NCBI RefSeq assembly: GCF_003693445.1 | Contig: NZ_RFAR01000024.1 | Span: forward strand, 1 to 52,730 | Source of the DNA: Aquitalea palustris | GTDB taxonomy: Bacteria; Pseudomonadota; Gammaproteobacteria; Burkholderiales; Chromobacteriaceae | Direction: 5' to 3' | Length of the DNA stretch: 52,730 bases | Part shown: piece by piece, positions 36,538 to 45,286 of the stretch | Layout of the letters: every line of letters starts with the position of its first letter | How positions within the stretch are numbered: position 1 is the stretch's first letter | Position numbers and translations under genes: made by a program | The notes under the pieces: generated by a model | What the model saw: the letters and a program-made list of their open reading frames with translations, nothing else | The model's database searches: none | Told to the model about the DNA's origin: nothing

Positions 36538-38778
36538 TTAGTGGTTGCCTGCGAGGGCAGCGTCTTGCGTATTGCGTTGCAGGTGCTTTTGCATCTGCAC
36601 TTGGAAACGGGCGGTTTTCTGCCAGCCCTCGTAAAACTTGACCTTGTCTGCCGGTAGCGCCTGGCCACGCTTGGCCATCGCATCCAGTTCCAGCCATTGG
36701 CGGAACTTGGTTTCGTCGCTCTGCGGCAGGCTGATTACCGGTGCCGGAGTGGACTGGCCGAGGTGGCGCTGCACGGCGGCCGGGATCTGGGCATTCAGGC
36801 CGCGATCCACGGCATGGGTGGCAGCAGCTGCGGCACGGGTGCCTGCGGTGTTGACCGGTACAGCCGGCTTCGGCATGGCCACCAGCGTCCCGGCCTGGGC
36901 GGCGTTGTGGCGCAGAATCTCTTGCACCACGTCGTCGGTATTGACCTTGCGGGCCATGGCCTTGAGTTCGCGTTTCTGGCGGCTGACTTCGGCGGCCTGC
37001 ATTTTCTTGGCCTTTTGGGCGACTTCCTGGCGATTCATGCCAGTACGCTCCGGGCACTCGGCCACGCAGATAAACTGGCCATCGTGGAAGACGTACACGC
37101 GGCCCAGATCCAGCGGATCCAGTCGCACCTGGACATCGCGGCCAACCAGGTTGATGGCCAGTTCTGGGGCAATAAACCAGGCGTCGTCGATCTTCAGACC
37201 CTTCTTCTGTACCGTGCGCTGGATGCGTTCGGCCAGCAGGACATCCAGCAAGCGCGGGTTGTCGATGCGTTCCACCGAACCCGTCCAGGACGCGGCTTTC
37301 TGGAACGGACTCATGTCCAGGGAGCCGTGGTCTCGGTTGTGGTAACGCACCAGCCAGTCATCACAAAAGGCCTGCAGTTCAGCGGCAGTCATCGTCATGT
37401 CCACCACCTCGTTCTTGGTGAACAGTCGCTCACTGAAAGCCTTGCGGGCTTCAATGGCCTTGCGGTCAGCGACGTTGTGGCCGATGTAACCCGGCAGCAG
37501 CTCCAGCAAGTCGTGGCTGAAGGTGTGGAAGAAATGCTCAATGTGCGGCTTGTGCCATGGCTGGAAGGGCGGGCACTTGGTCTGCTCGATGTCCAGGGCG
37601 CGGAACACGTCATCGACATAGACGCCCACGTATTCCTGGCCGTTGTCGGTCTTGGCCTCTTCGCACTTGCCCCAATCCAGCAGAGCAGCACGCACCAGGG
37701 CACCAACACCTACGGCGCGGGATGACTTGGCCACCAGCAGCTTGGCGCGGCGGGTCCAGACGTCGATCACGCCCAGCAGGCAGTGGCGACCATCGGCCAG
37801 CATCAGGTCAGCCGGTGTGGAGTCGAACTCCCAGCGCTGATTCAGGCGCAGCACGTCCTCAGAGGAGGAGCCTTGCGCTGCCATGTAGTTGTTCTTCCAC
37901 TGGTCAGGGTTGGCAATGGCGGTGAACAGCTCGGCGTTCTGCTTCTTCCACTCATTCAGAAAGCGGCGGAAAGCGTGGTAACTCGGCACCTTGATGGAAG
38001 CATGGCCATCAAAGCGGGCTTGGGCCGCGTCTTCCAGGTGAACCGGCTTGATGTGCGGATTAGCCACCACCATGGCGACGGTGAAGTCATGCAAATCCTT
38101 CTGCACACTGATCGTGCATTTGCCTTTGCGGTGCGCGCCGTCATTGCCATCGACAAAGGCGGCCAGACCGGCTTTTTCATAGTCCGACACCCACAGTTGC
38201 AGGGTGCGCAGGGCAATGCTGTCGATCACCCCGGCTGTGGCCAGGGCCAGCTCCGGGTACTGGACCTTGTTGGCCTGCAGGTGGCCAGCATTAAAGTGGC
38301 TGACAAAAGCCTCATATAAGGCATTCGTCGGCTTCATGCCGCGCAGCTTCAGGAAGCCATACCAGGCCATCACAACGGCGCGGCGGGCTTCGAAGCGGGC
38401 TACCTGTTTAACGGTCAGGCTGGGCAGCTGCAGCAGCACAGCCTGGTCGGACTCGCGGCGGGCATCGGCATCCAGCAGGCCGATCTGGGTGCTGGGCACC
38501 TTGGAGTTCACCACCGGTGCGGCGACTGCTTTCGGATCCATCAGCTGGCTGATGCGGGCACCAGCAGCAGCGCGGGTCTTGATTGCGTTGATTGCCTCAA
38601 GCGGTAGGCTGGTGATAGCGTACTCTTGGCCACCACCAAACCCGGCGCGAGGACGTGACTCCCATTCCTCTTTCTTGGCGCGGGCCTTCACGTTCTGCTG
38701 CGTACCAGGCAATCCTGGTAACTTCATCGAAGCCAGTTCAGCTGCGCTGTAGTGTGTTTTAAGTTCGACCTGGCTCAT
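36538..38778 (-). CDS. MuA-like DDE transposase, 746 aa
   Basis: The N-terminus carries the Mu-type DNA-binding motif (SAAELASMKLPGLPGTQQNV). The catalytic core has Asp319 (RWEFDSTPADLML), Asp378 (KTDNGQEY) and Glu414 (HKPHIEHFFHTF). A C-terminal domain with LVGRDVQVRLDPLDLGRVYV follows, then a helical tail that would contact MuB. The start at 38778 is chosen because it opens the conserved motif; the longer reading adds 20 unlikely residues. It carries out integration and replicative transposition. Confidence 0.92.
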   Translation of the reverse strand: MSQVELKTHYSAAELASMKLPGLPGTQQNVKARAKKEEWESRPRAGFGGGQEYAITSLPLEAINAIKTRAAAGARISQLMDPKAVAAPVVNSKVPSTQIGLLDADARRESDQAVLLQLPSLTVKQVARFEARRAVVMAWYGFLKLRGMKPTNALYEAFVSHFNAGHLQANKVQYPELALATAGVIDSIALRTLQLWVSDYEKAGLAAFVDGNDGAHRKGKCTISVQKDLHDFTVAMVVANPHIKPVHLEDAAQARFDGHASIKVPSYHAFRRFLNEWKKQNAELFTAIANPDQWKNNYMAAQGSSSEDVLRLNQRWEFDSTPADLMLADGRHCLLGVIDVWTRRAKLLVAKSSRAVGVGALVRAALLDWGKCEEAKTDNGQEYVGVYVDDVFRALDIEQTKCPPFQPWHKPHIEHFFHTFSHDLLELLPGYIGHNVADRKAIEARKAFSERLFTKNEVVDMTMTAAELQAFCDDWLVRYHNRDHGSLDMSPFQKAASWTGSVERIDNPRLLDVLLAERIQRTVQKKGLKIDDAWFIAPELAINLVGRDVQVRLDPLDLGRVYVFHDGQFICVAECPERTGMNRQEVAQKAKKMQAAEVSRQKRELKAMARKVNTDDVVQEILRHNAAQAGTLVAMPKPAVPVNTAGTRAAAAATHAVDRGLNAQIPAAVQRHLGQSTPAPVISLPQSDETKFRQWLELDAMAKRGQALPADKVKFYEGWQKTARFQVQMQKHLQRNTQDAALAGNH

Positions 38779-38876
38779 GCCCGGCCTCCTTGTTGGGTGG
38801 GGTTTCTGCCAATTTGGGTAGAATGGCAATGCAGGCATCCAACTTGCATGTCATAAACCTTCATTGGAGAACCCCC

Positions 38877-39092
38877 ATGGACTTTAAAAACCGTCGTCTT
38901 GAACAAGAAGCTCATAACGCTGCCTTCAACCTCTTGAAGCATGTGCTTGAGTCACAACCCGAACTGCTTCCCAAGGTTTCTGCTTCACAAAGTGGCGGTG
39001 AGGCTGTCGGCGTATTTATCAATGCGCTTTACGATGAATTGCTCATCCTTGCGAACAAGTCGCTTGAGCCGGTTTACCGTGATGTGCAGTGA
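38877..39092 (+). CDS. Opposite-strand small protein, 71 aa
   Basis: The ATG at 38877 follows GGAG by seven bases and opens a 71-residue helical, acidic product (MDFKNRRLEQEAHNAAFNLL). A TAGAAT hexamer at 38819-38824 may be its -10 element. It runs against the early operon, in the gap before the transposase, and its end overlaps the end of the minus-strand gene at 39043 by 50 bases. Function unknown. Confidence 0.6.
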   Translation: MDFKNRRLEQEAHNAAFNLLKHVLESQPELLPKVSASQSGGEAVGVFINALYDELLILANKSLEPVYRDVQ

Positions 39093-39321
39093 TCAGTTCG
39101 AAGGCTTGGATTAGTCCTTCAGTAGCCCAGCGGACTTCCATGGATGTTCCGCCTTGGCTTGCGACATAAGCCGCGACGAGTTCCGTCAGCAACTGCTGGC
39201 GGAACTTCGAATCTCTCAGCTCACCAGCTTCCAGTACGCTTTGCATGCTGCTCACCAGGGAGTTCACGAACTCAGCGGAAAAGGCAGACGCACCCATTTT
39301 TTTCTTTGCGGTTTTCATCAC
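39043..39321 (-). CDS. Small early phage protein, 92 aa
   Basis: The product is a helical 92-residue protein (AEFVNSLVSSMQSVLEAGEL, then KFRQQLLTELVAAYVASQGG). The first residues are basic. It follows the next gene without a gap, and its last codons overlap the opposite-strand gene. No family is recognised. Confidence 0.6.
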   Translation of the reverse strand: MMKTAKKKMGASAFSAEFVNSLVSSMQSVLEAGELRDSKFRQQLLTELVAAYVASQGGTSMEVRWATEGLIQAFELITAHHGKPAQATCSQG

Positions 39322-39795
39322 TTATTCCCCAAACAATTCAAGTTCCGGCTGCCCGGTTTTAATGACGTTCTCGCGGTGGTATGCCACCTGAGACAGCACC
39401 TCGTTCAACACCCCAAGGGTTTCCGGCAGATCAGACTGGCCTCGGTAAAACTGCTCCAGGAGCATCACAACCTTGCCGAAGTTGGCCTGCATTTCGCCCA
39501 GGTCACTGGCTTTGGCTTTCTTGCCAGTCGGGATGCTTACGACCAGCTTTCCGCATGCAATGGCCAGGTACTCAATGACATGGGCAGATCCGCAAAGCAC
39601 CGAGAACTGCAGCAAGCGGCCGGCAGGCATCTCGCAGTCGGACACCCAGCGGGCATAAGTAGAGCGGTTGGTACCCATCAGCTCCTCCATCTGCTTGCGC
39701 GGGCGGCGGTGTGCTTTCAGGGCATTTGCTTCATCAAGATCGAAAGCCTCAGCAAGGCTTGTAGGTCTGCGGGTTTTACCGCCGTTGTTTCTCAT
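39322..39795 (-). CDS. Putative CII-like phage regulator, 157 aa
   Basis: Residues of about 25-60 fit a helix-turn-helix (KAHRRPRKQMEELMGTNRST, then YARWVSDCEMPAGRLLQF), as in phage CII/CP76-like regulators. The middle resembles a linker with hydrophobic helices, and the C-terminal part (LPETLGVLNEVLSQVAYHRE) is helical. It is the second gene of the early operon, after the Ner-like gene. Regulation of early genes is inferred. Confidence 0.6.
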   Translation of the reverse strand: MRNNGGKTRRPTSLAEAFDLDEANALKAHRRPRKQMEELMGTNRSTYARWVSDCEMPAGRLLQFSVLCGSAHVIEYLAIACGKLVVSIPTGKKAKASDLGEMQANFGKVVMLLEQFYRGQSDLPETLGVLNEVLSQVAYHRENVIKTGQPELELFGE

Positions 39796-39856
39796 GGCAT
39801 CACTCCTTGCTCAGAGAATCTGTTTGGTGGCCATTAGGTCAGTTCGTCCCTACCAT

Positions 39857-40174
39857 TCACTCAACAGCAACAGCCGTGCGAGATTCCGCAGGGGTATTTG
39901 CAGATGAATGGAGATGAGATGGAAAAACCGGCTTAAAATGGCGTTTTGCGTAGCGGCTAGGCCAAATTGACTTCGGATCAAGTCCAATCGCGGATGCGAT
40001 AATCGCTTCTGCTTTTGGATAAGGTCTGTCCAGGGCAGATTTGAGCGTTCCAGCGCTCAGACCAGCTCCTTCCGACAGCTTGCGAAGAGACCAGCCAGCC
40101 TTGTGTAGTGCCGCTACGATGTCCGCCCGGTGCCAGTCCTCGGCGGTTTTTTTTGCGGCTTCGAATGCACTCAT
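39857..40174 (-). CDS. ner: Ner/Nlp-family early regulator, 105 aa
   Basis: The core (EDWHRADIVAALHKAGWSLR, then GLSAGTLKSALDRPYPKAEA, then GLDPKSIWPSRYAK) is the Ner winged/helix-turn-helix domain. In Mu, Ner represses repressor transcription and tunes the early promoter. It is the first gene of the early operon and is divergent from the repressor. The C-terminal 20 residues are a low-complexity extension. Confidence 0.88.
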   Translation of the reverse strand: MSAFEAAKKTAEDWHRADIVAALHKAGWSLRKLSEGAGLSAGTLKSALDRPYPKAEAIIASAIGLDPKSIWPSRYAKRHFKPVFPSHLHSSANTPAESRTAVAVE

Positions 40175-40206
40175 GAGCTACCCCAACTAGGTGAAATCAT
40201 GGGTGC

Positions 40207-40258
40207 ATTCTATCGCATTTGAGCTTGCTTGCAAGCTCATTCAAGTTTCATTCAAGTC
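40207..40258. promoter_or_regulatory. Early promoter and operator region (Pe)
   Basis: On the minus strand TTGCAA (40234 to 40229) and TAGAAT (40212 to 40207) are 16 bases apart, a plausible early promoter for ner and the transposase operon. A palindrome with GAGCTTGC and GCAAGCTC arms (40221-40238, two-base centre) covers the -35 region. Two copies of TCATTCAAGT follow at 40237 and 40248, eleven bases apart, one helical turn. They are likely operators for the S24 repressor and/or Ner. Confidence 0.65.
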
Positions 40259-40307
40259 TTTTTTGGGTTTGGTTGGAACTCAAAAGCGATACAACCCATA
40301 GAATTCA

Positions 40308-41072
40308 ATGAGTTATGCACTTATGAGCGAAAACACAACACACGAAGAATCGCATTCAAGTTCAACAGTACAACTTGCATGTGCTGGATTTCATGATCGG
40401 ATGCGCTTGATCCTGGCAAACCATCCTAGTGAGGCTGCGTTTGCGAAGGCGGCAGGGTTATCGCAATCAGGGTTTAACAGGCTTATGCGCCAGGGCGGCT
40501 TCCCAACGCTTGCCGTGCTTATTGCGATTGCCGAGGCAAGTGGCTGCAACATCCAATGGATTGCTACTGGTAAAGGCCCGATGAGGGATGGGGAGGAAAG
40601 AGCTGCAGATGCGTGTCCTTGCAATGACACTCTCGGTAACCCTGTAGACCTTAGCGAATTCGTCTTCATACCTCGCTACAACGTGAAGGCGGCTGCAGGG
40701 CATGGGTCGGCTATTGAAGGCGAAAAGCCTATGTTTTCTATGTCCTTCCGGCGCTACTGGATAGAAAACTACCTGCGCGTGGATCCGAAGGACTTGTCGG
40801 TACTGTCGGTGAAAGGTGACTCAATGGAGGGCGTCCTGAATGACAGGGATGTCATCCTGGTGAACCATGCGGACAGGCAGCCCACCAGTGGACTGTACGT
40901 TCTAAGGCTGGATGAGGATCTGATCGTCAAGCGAGTGCAGAAGCTGCCAGGGGGGAAGCTACGGATACTGAGTGCCAATGAGGCCTATGATCCGTTCGAG
41001 GTGGATGTGAATAGCCCGGAGGTGGACTTCGCGGTGATTGGACGTGTTGTGTGGTTCGGCCGTCAGATCTAA
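40308..41072 (+). CDS. S24/LexA-type phage repressor, 254 aa
   Basis: An N-terminal helix-turn-helix (FAKAAGLSQSGFNRLMRQGG) is joined to a C-terminal S24 peptidase fold with the Ser in SVKGDSMEG and the later Lys in VKRVQKL. Such repressors keep the prophage silent and may self-cleave after DNA damage. It is divergent from ner over the operator region. The start may be the ATG at 40308 or 40323; neither has a strong ribosome site. Confidence 0.88.
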   Translation: MSYALMSENTTHEESHSSSTVQLACAGFHDRMRLILANHPSEAAFAKAAGLSQSGFNRLMRQGGFPTLAVLIAIAEASGCNIQWIATGKGPMRDGEERAADACPCNDTLGNPVDLSEFVFIPRYNVKAAAGHGSAIEGEKPMFSMSFRRYWIENYLRVDPKDLSVLSVKGDSMEGVLNDRDVILVNHADRQPTSGLYVLRLDEDLIVKRVQKLPGGKLRILSANEAYDPFEVDVNSPEVDFAVIGRVVWFGRQI

Positions 41073-41112
41073 GCGTTAATTCTAAGATGATGTGTGCGTT
41101 CTTTAACGCAAA

Positions 41113-41146
41113 AGGCCGCGCAAATGTTGTGTGTTTGTCGCGGCCT
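41113..41146 (+). terminator. Hairpin after the repressor gene
   Basis: AGGCCGCG (41113-41120) pairs with CGCGGCCT (41139-41146), extended by CAAA/TTTG with one bulge. It lies 40 bases after the repressor stop. It lacks a T run, so termination is uncertain. Confidence 0.5.
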
Positions 41147-41289
41147 CAATGCAACGGCGGGCGCAGCGTGCATTTCGATGGGGTGATCTGGGCTGAAAGC
41201 TAAGCCTGGCGCGGATCATCCCGCATCATCCCAGGTCTTCCCGCCCAGTTCTCCCCACTGCAATACTTCCTGCACAACCACATCATGGC

Positions 41290-41383
41290 CTGGTTTTACA
41301 AAGTTTCGCGCACGCTTTTGCACTGCTGATTGGCAAGGTTTTGTTACTGTTTGAGTTTTTTGTTACCGGTGCGCAAAAATCCA
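41290..41383. repeat. Candidate prophage end with transposase-binding repeats
   Basis: This stretch has three related segments: GGTTTTACAAAG (41292), GGTTTTGTTACTG (41338) and GTTTTTTGTTACCGG (41354). The last two share GTTAC and are about 17 bases apart. Mu-type ends carry several such transposase sites and finish in CA on this strand. Candidate ends are GCGCA at 41371-41375 and TCCA near 41380-41383. The exact junction is not determinable without an empty-site comparison. Confidence 0.4.
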
Positions 41384-41464
41384 TGGCGATCTAGCGCTTC
41401 ATTCCCTCTACCTTTTCCTGTGATGGAAGAGGGTAGTCTAGCCTCACTGCTCAGTGCTCCATCT

Positions 41465-42409
41465 TCACCTGAAAATGAAAACTGCCCTGTCGCGCATGCC
41501 GTCGATGTCGCGCTTGGGTGGCACACCAAAGAGACGGCTGTATTCCCGGCTGAATTGGGATGGACTTTCATAGCCTACCTGGAAGGCGGCGGTGGAGGCG
41601 TCTAGGCCTTCATTCAGCATCAGGCGTCTGGCCTCATTCAAGCGTAGCCATTTCTGGTATTGCAGAGGGCTCTTCGCAGTGAGCAAGCGGAAATGGTGAT
41701 GCAGTGTTGATGCACTCATTTGTACATGGGCGGCCAGTTCTTCAATGCTCATGGGCTGGGCGTAATGCCTTCTCAACCAGTGGACTGCCCTGGCGATGCG
41801 GTAGCTCTGACTGCCCACGGATGTGATTTGCCACAGGCGTGAGGCCAGGTCGCTGCTGAGCAGGCGGTAGTGGATTTCCCGCTCGATGAGCGGTGCGAGC
41901 ACGCCGATGGCCTCTGGCTCATCCAGCAGGCCAAGCAGGCGGGTGAATGGTTCCAGCAACACGGGCGTCATGCTACCCAGCGTCGTGCTGCTCTCCATTG
42001 TGCGATCACGAGCAGGTGGCAAGCTGCTCTGCGAGATGATTTCTGCCATGACACGCATATTCAGCTTGAATACCAGGCCCAGACAGGGGCGCTGCGGACT
42101 CGCCTCGAGAACTTGCGAGCTTGCTGGAACATCAAGTGAGTTGAGCAAGAAGCGTTCGGTGTTGTAGGCATACGATTGCTCGCCAACCAGCAATTGCTTG
42201 GCGCCCTGCACGACAAAAACGACACTGGGTTCGACCATGCAGGCGCAGGCGTCACTGGGCGCTTCTCGCCGGAAAAACTGCAGGCTTTCGATGGATGTCC
42301 CGCAGTCGCCTTCGCTATCGATCCATCTCCCGATAGTTTCAGCCAAGCCTGCATGCATGGCATTGAGTGACCCGTATGGATTGTGCTCCCGCTGATTTCC
42401 AACAGACAT
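41465..42409 (-). CDS. AraC-family transcription regulator, 314 aa
   Basis: The N-terminal cupin-type ligand domain includes CMVEPSVVFVVQGAKQLLVG; the C-terminal double helix-turn-helix includes AAHVQMSASTLHHHFRLLTA and GYESPSQFSREYSRLFGVPP. The start is the ATG at 42409, six bases after GGAG. A 200-residue longer frame is out of family. It is divergent from the hydrolase gene over 273 bases, so it probably controls the hydrolase and the exporter behind it. The inducer is unknown. Confidence 0.88.
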   Translation of the reverse strand: MSVGNQREHNPYGSLNAMHAGLAETIGRWIDSEGDCGTSIESLQFFRREAPSDACACMVEPSVVFVVQGAKQLLVGEQSYAYNTERFLLNSLDVPASSQVLEASPQRPCLGLVFKLNMRVMAEIISQSSLPPARDRTMESSTTLGSMTPVLLEPFTRLLGLLDEPEAIGVLAPLIEREIHYRLLSSDLASRLWQITSVGSQSYRIARAVHWLRRHYAQPMSIEELAAHVQMSASTLHHHFRLLTAKSPLQYQKWLRLNEARRLMLNEGLDASTAAFQVGYESPSQFSREYSRLFGVPPKRDIDGMRDRAVFIFR

Positions 42410-42682
42410 CGGCATCTCCCGAAATTTCCCACCGATGCATGATACGCCGCAGCTGGTCCAGGCGTCGCCTGCTGCCGGGCAGTGCCGCAGGATCAGGCAA
42501 AGAACAGGGAGGATCTGGCTATCGATAATCCAGATGACACCCAGAAAATACCTCCAACAAAGCGTGCAGTTGAACGGTAGCCTCCAGGCAGATATCGCCA
42601 GGCGCCTACTGCCACCTTCATGCCAAGCAACTTTGATCGTAACGCTGGCCGGCTGACAACCGGCGCATCTGGAGAAAACACC

Positions 42683-43792
42683 ATGCATACGCACCGTGAA
42701 ACAAGCCATGAAGTCACTGAACTGGATACGCCAAATGTAGCGCGGCGCGATTTGCTGAAGTTGACTGGTAGCAGCATCGCCGCCTTGAGCGTTGGAATGC
42801 TTGGCACGGGGCAAGCCTTTGCCCAGTCGCCAATCACGCTGAGCGACAAATGGGACAAGACATTCGCCAAAAGTAATCTGGTCGACCACCAGAAGGTCAG
42901 CTTCAAGAACCGCTACGGGATCACCCTGGTGGCGGACTTGTACCAAGCGAAGAATGCCCGTGGCAAACAGGCGGCACTGGCGGTAGGTGGCCCCTTTGGT
43001 GCGGTAAAAGAGCAGTCTTCCGGTCTGTATGCCCAAACCATGGCCGAACGCGGCTTCATCACCCTGGCATTTGATCCGTCTTTTACCGGGGAAAGCAGCG
43101 GTGAGCCGCGTAATGTCGCTTCGCCGGATATCAGCACCGAGGATTTCAGCGCAGCAGTGGACTTTCTGGGCCTGCTACCCAATGTGGACCGGGAGCGCAT
43201 CGGCATCATCGGCATTTGTGGCTGGGGTGGCATGGCCTTGAATGCCGCCGCAGTGGATAAGCGGGTGAAAGCTGTCGTGGCAAGCACCATGTACGATATG
43301 ACGCGCCTCATGTCCAAAGGCTACAACGATAGTGTGACGCCTGCTCAGCGTACGCAAACGCTGACACAGCTGAGTCTGCAACGCTGGAAAGATGCCGAGC
43401 AGGGCACACCGGCTTACCAGCCACCTTACAATCAGGCAGTGCACGGTGGTGAGCCGCAGTTTGTGATTGACTATCACGATTACTACATGACGCCGCGTGG
43501 CTATCATCCGCGTGCGGTGAACTCCGGCAATGCCTGGACGCAGACGACACCCCTGTCTTTCATGAACATGCCGATTCTGAGCTATATCGCGGAAATCTCA
43601 CCGCGTCCGGTTCTGTTCATCCATGGCGAAAAGGCGCACTCGCGCTACTTCAGCGAAACAGCCTATGCGGCTGCGGCGCAACCGAAGGAGCTCATGATCA
43701 TTCCTGGAGCGGTCCACACGGATTTGTACGACCGCACCGAGGTGATTCCTTTCGACAAGCTCACGGCCTTTTTTACCCAGCACCTGGCTTGA
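42683..43792 (+). CDS. Tat-exported alpha/beta-hydrolase-fold protein, 369 aa
   Basis: The N-terminus has a twin-arginine signal (ARRDLLKLTG, then a hydrophobic stretch and AFAQS). The fold follows the COG1073 type. The nucleophile elbow reads GICGWGGMAL, with Trp where many relatives have Ser. A His near the end (PGAVHTDLYD) is in the right place. The ATG at 42683 has GGAG eight bases upstream. It lies between the AraC regulator and the NepI-like exporter. Whether it is catalytic is open. Confidence 0.75.
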   Translation: MHTHRETSHEVTELDTPNVARRDLLKLTGSSIAALSVGMLGTGQAFAQSPITLSDKWDKTFAKSNLVDHQKVSFKNRYGITLVADLYQAKNARGKQAALAVGGPFGAVKEQSSGLYAQTMAERGFITLAFDPSFTGESSGEPRNVASPDISTEDFSAAVDFLGLLPNVDRERIGIIGICGWGGMALNAAAVDKRVKAVVASTMYDMTRLMSKGYNDSVTPAQRTQTLTQLSLQRWKDAEQGTPAYQPPYNQAVHGGEPQFVIDYHDYYMTPRGYHPRAVNSGNAWTQTTPLSFMNMPILSYIAEISPRPVLFIHGEKAHSRYFSETAYAAAAQPKELMIIPGAVHTDLYDRTEVIPFDKLTAFFTQHLA

Positions 43793-43814
43793 GTCCCCCG
43801 CGCCCTGAGGCAGC

Positions 43815-43850
43815 GCCTGGCCGGACGGAGCGCCTCTCTCCCGGCCAGGC
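43815..43850 (+). terminator. Hairpin after the hydrolase gene
   Basis: GCCTGGCCGG (43815-43824) pairs perfectly with CCGGCCAGGC (43841-43850) around a 16-base loop, followed by TTTGCC. It may reduce read-through from the hydrolase gene to the exporter. Confidence 0.5.
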
Positions 43851-43969
43851 TTTGCCTGCCTATGCAACAGCCATTCCGGGATCGGGCGGTGCTCGGCTCA
43901 GCACCGCCGGTAACGGAAGCCGGCTGGTTCTGCCTGCGGCTATGAACCAGCGCAGGGCTGCCGTAAACC

Positions 43970-45205
43970 ATGGAAATAACGAATATCTGCATGACCACCA
44001 CTAGCTCTGATTCTCCGGCAGCCATTGCCGGCCGCACGGATGAACAAACTGCATGCTGGGGTGGCGTCTTTGCCATATCGCTGTGTGTGTTTGTACTGGT
44101 TTCCTCGGAATTCATGCCGGTCAGTCTGCTGACGCCCATTGCTGGTGAACTGCGAGTGAGCGAGGGAATGGTTGGCCAGGGTATCTCGATCTCCGGTGTG
44201 TTGGCCGTGCTCACCAGCCTCTCCATTGCCTCTCTGAGCAAAGGCATGGATCGCAAGACGCTGCTACTGATTCTGACCTTGCTGATGGGCATCTCGGGTG
44301 CTGTTGTCGGGCTGGGACAGACCTACCTGACCTTCATGTTCGGCCGTGCGCTGATCGGGGTAGTGATTGGCGGATTCTGGTCAATGTCTGCTGCCATGGC
44401 AATGCGGCTGGTGCCCGCCGATCAAGTATCAAAAGCACTGGCGATCTTTAATGGTGGCAATGCCCTGGCCACCGTGCTTGCCGCCCCGCTGGGCAGCCTT
44501 CTGGGGGCTACCATCGGCTGGCGCGCGGCCTTCTTGTCACTGCTTCCTGTCGCAGTGATTGCCTTGGTCTGGCAATGGATGGCCTTGCCATCCATGCCGG
44601 CGGAAGCAAGCCCCTCAAGCTCCCGCAAGGTATTCAACCTGCTCAAAAGCCGCAGGGTTGCCTATGGCATGGCCGGATGCGGTGCTTTCTTCATGGGCCA
44701 ATTCACGCTGTTTACTTATCTGCGCCCTTTCCTTGAAGCAGTGACGCAGGTCAGCGCGTCCACTCTTTCCGTCCTGCTATTGGCGATGGGGCTAGCGGGC
44801 TTCCTTGGCACGGCCATCATCAGCGTGCTGCTCAAGCGGGGTTTGTACCCGCCACTCATTGCCATCCCGGTGTTGATGTCAGTCATTGCGATCGCTTTGA
44901 TTCCGCTTGGCTGCTGGCTTGCTCCAGTGAGCGTGCTGCTTTGCCTGTGGGGGCTAATGGCAACCGCGACGCCCGTGGGCTGGTGGAGCTGGCTTGCACA
45001 AGCCGTGCCGAATGATGCCGAGAAGGGCGGCGGCCTGATGGTGGCGGTCATCCAGTTTGCCATTGCCTGCGGCTCAACCATTGGCGGGCTGATGCTGGAT
45101 AGTAGTGGGTATCAGCTCACCTGGATGACCAGTGCCATTTTGTTATGGCTGAGTGCATGGCTGACGTTTTTGGCTTATCGCGCGCAAGCCAGCTCGTGCG
45201 TCTGA
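43970..45205 (+). CDS. MFS exporter, NepI-like (DHA1 family), 411 aa
   Basis: A twelve-helix major-facilitator layout is visible. SSEFMPVSLLTPIAGELRVS, GRALIGVVIGGFWSMSAAMA and TPVGWWSWLAQAVPNDAEKG closely follow the pattern of the purine ribonucleoside exporter NepI. It probably exports a nucleoside- or drug-like substrate. The start may be at 43970 or at the ATG 21 bases later; neither has a good ribosome site. It ends before a strong terminator. Confidence 0.85.
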   Translation: MEITNICMTTTSSDSPAAIAGRTDEQTACWGGVFAISLCVFVLVSSEFMPVSLLTPIAGELRVSEGMVGQGISISGVLAVLTSLSIASLSKGMDRKTLLLILTLLMGISGAVVGLGQTYLTFMFGRALIGVVIGGFWSMSAAMAMRLVPADQVSKALAIFNGGNALATVLAAPLGSLLGATIGWRAAFLSLLPVAVIALVWQWMALPSMPAEASPSSSRKVFNLLKSRRVAYGMAGCGAFFMGQFTLFTYLRPFLEAVTQVSASTLSVLLLAMGLAGFLGTAIISVLLKRGLYPPLIAIPVLMSVIAIALIPLGCWLAPVSVLLCLWGLMATATPVGWWSWLAQAVPNDAEKGGGLMVAVIQFAIACGSTIGGLMLDSSGYQLTWMTSAILLWLSAWLTFLAYRAQASSCV

Positions 45206-45286
45206 CCCATGGCCAGCGTAGTGTGCGTCTGGCTGCCGGGTGCAAACCATTCGTCAATTTCGGCCCGTTCTCGCCGCCAGATTCAA

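Larger units (their letters stand above)
1..41383 (-). mobile_element. Mu-like transposable prophage (distal end outside window)
   Basis: A near-complete transposable phage genome runs right to left: S24 repressor, Ner-like protein, MuA-like transposase, MuB-like ATPase, GemA, Mor activator, lysis, terminase, portal, MuF, gpG, protease/scaffold, capsid, tail. This is the Mu/B3/D3112 gene order. No tail sheath gene is present and a tape measure is, so a long flexible tail is predicted. The repressor-proximal end lies between about 41147 and 41400. The other end is beyond position 1. Head, tail, lysis and transposition genes all look intact. Confidence 0.95.

Noticed and set aside
36494-37057. 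187-codon minus-strand frame inside the transposase gene
   Set aside because: It is an alternative frame of the transposase C-terminus, low in complexity and rich in Arg, Pro and Gly.
42410-43036. Long N-terminal extension of the AraC-family gene
   Set aside because: It overlaps the divergent hydrolase gene and promoter region; family length and GGAG place the start at 42409.
43663-44292. 209-codon minus-strand frame over the hydrolase and exporter genes
   Set aside because: It is the shadow of two genes with clear family features and has no ribosome site.
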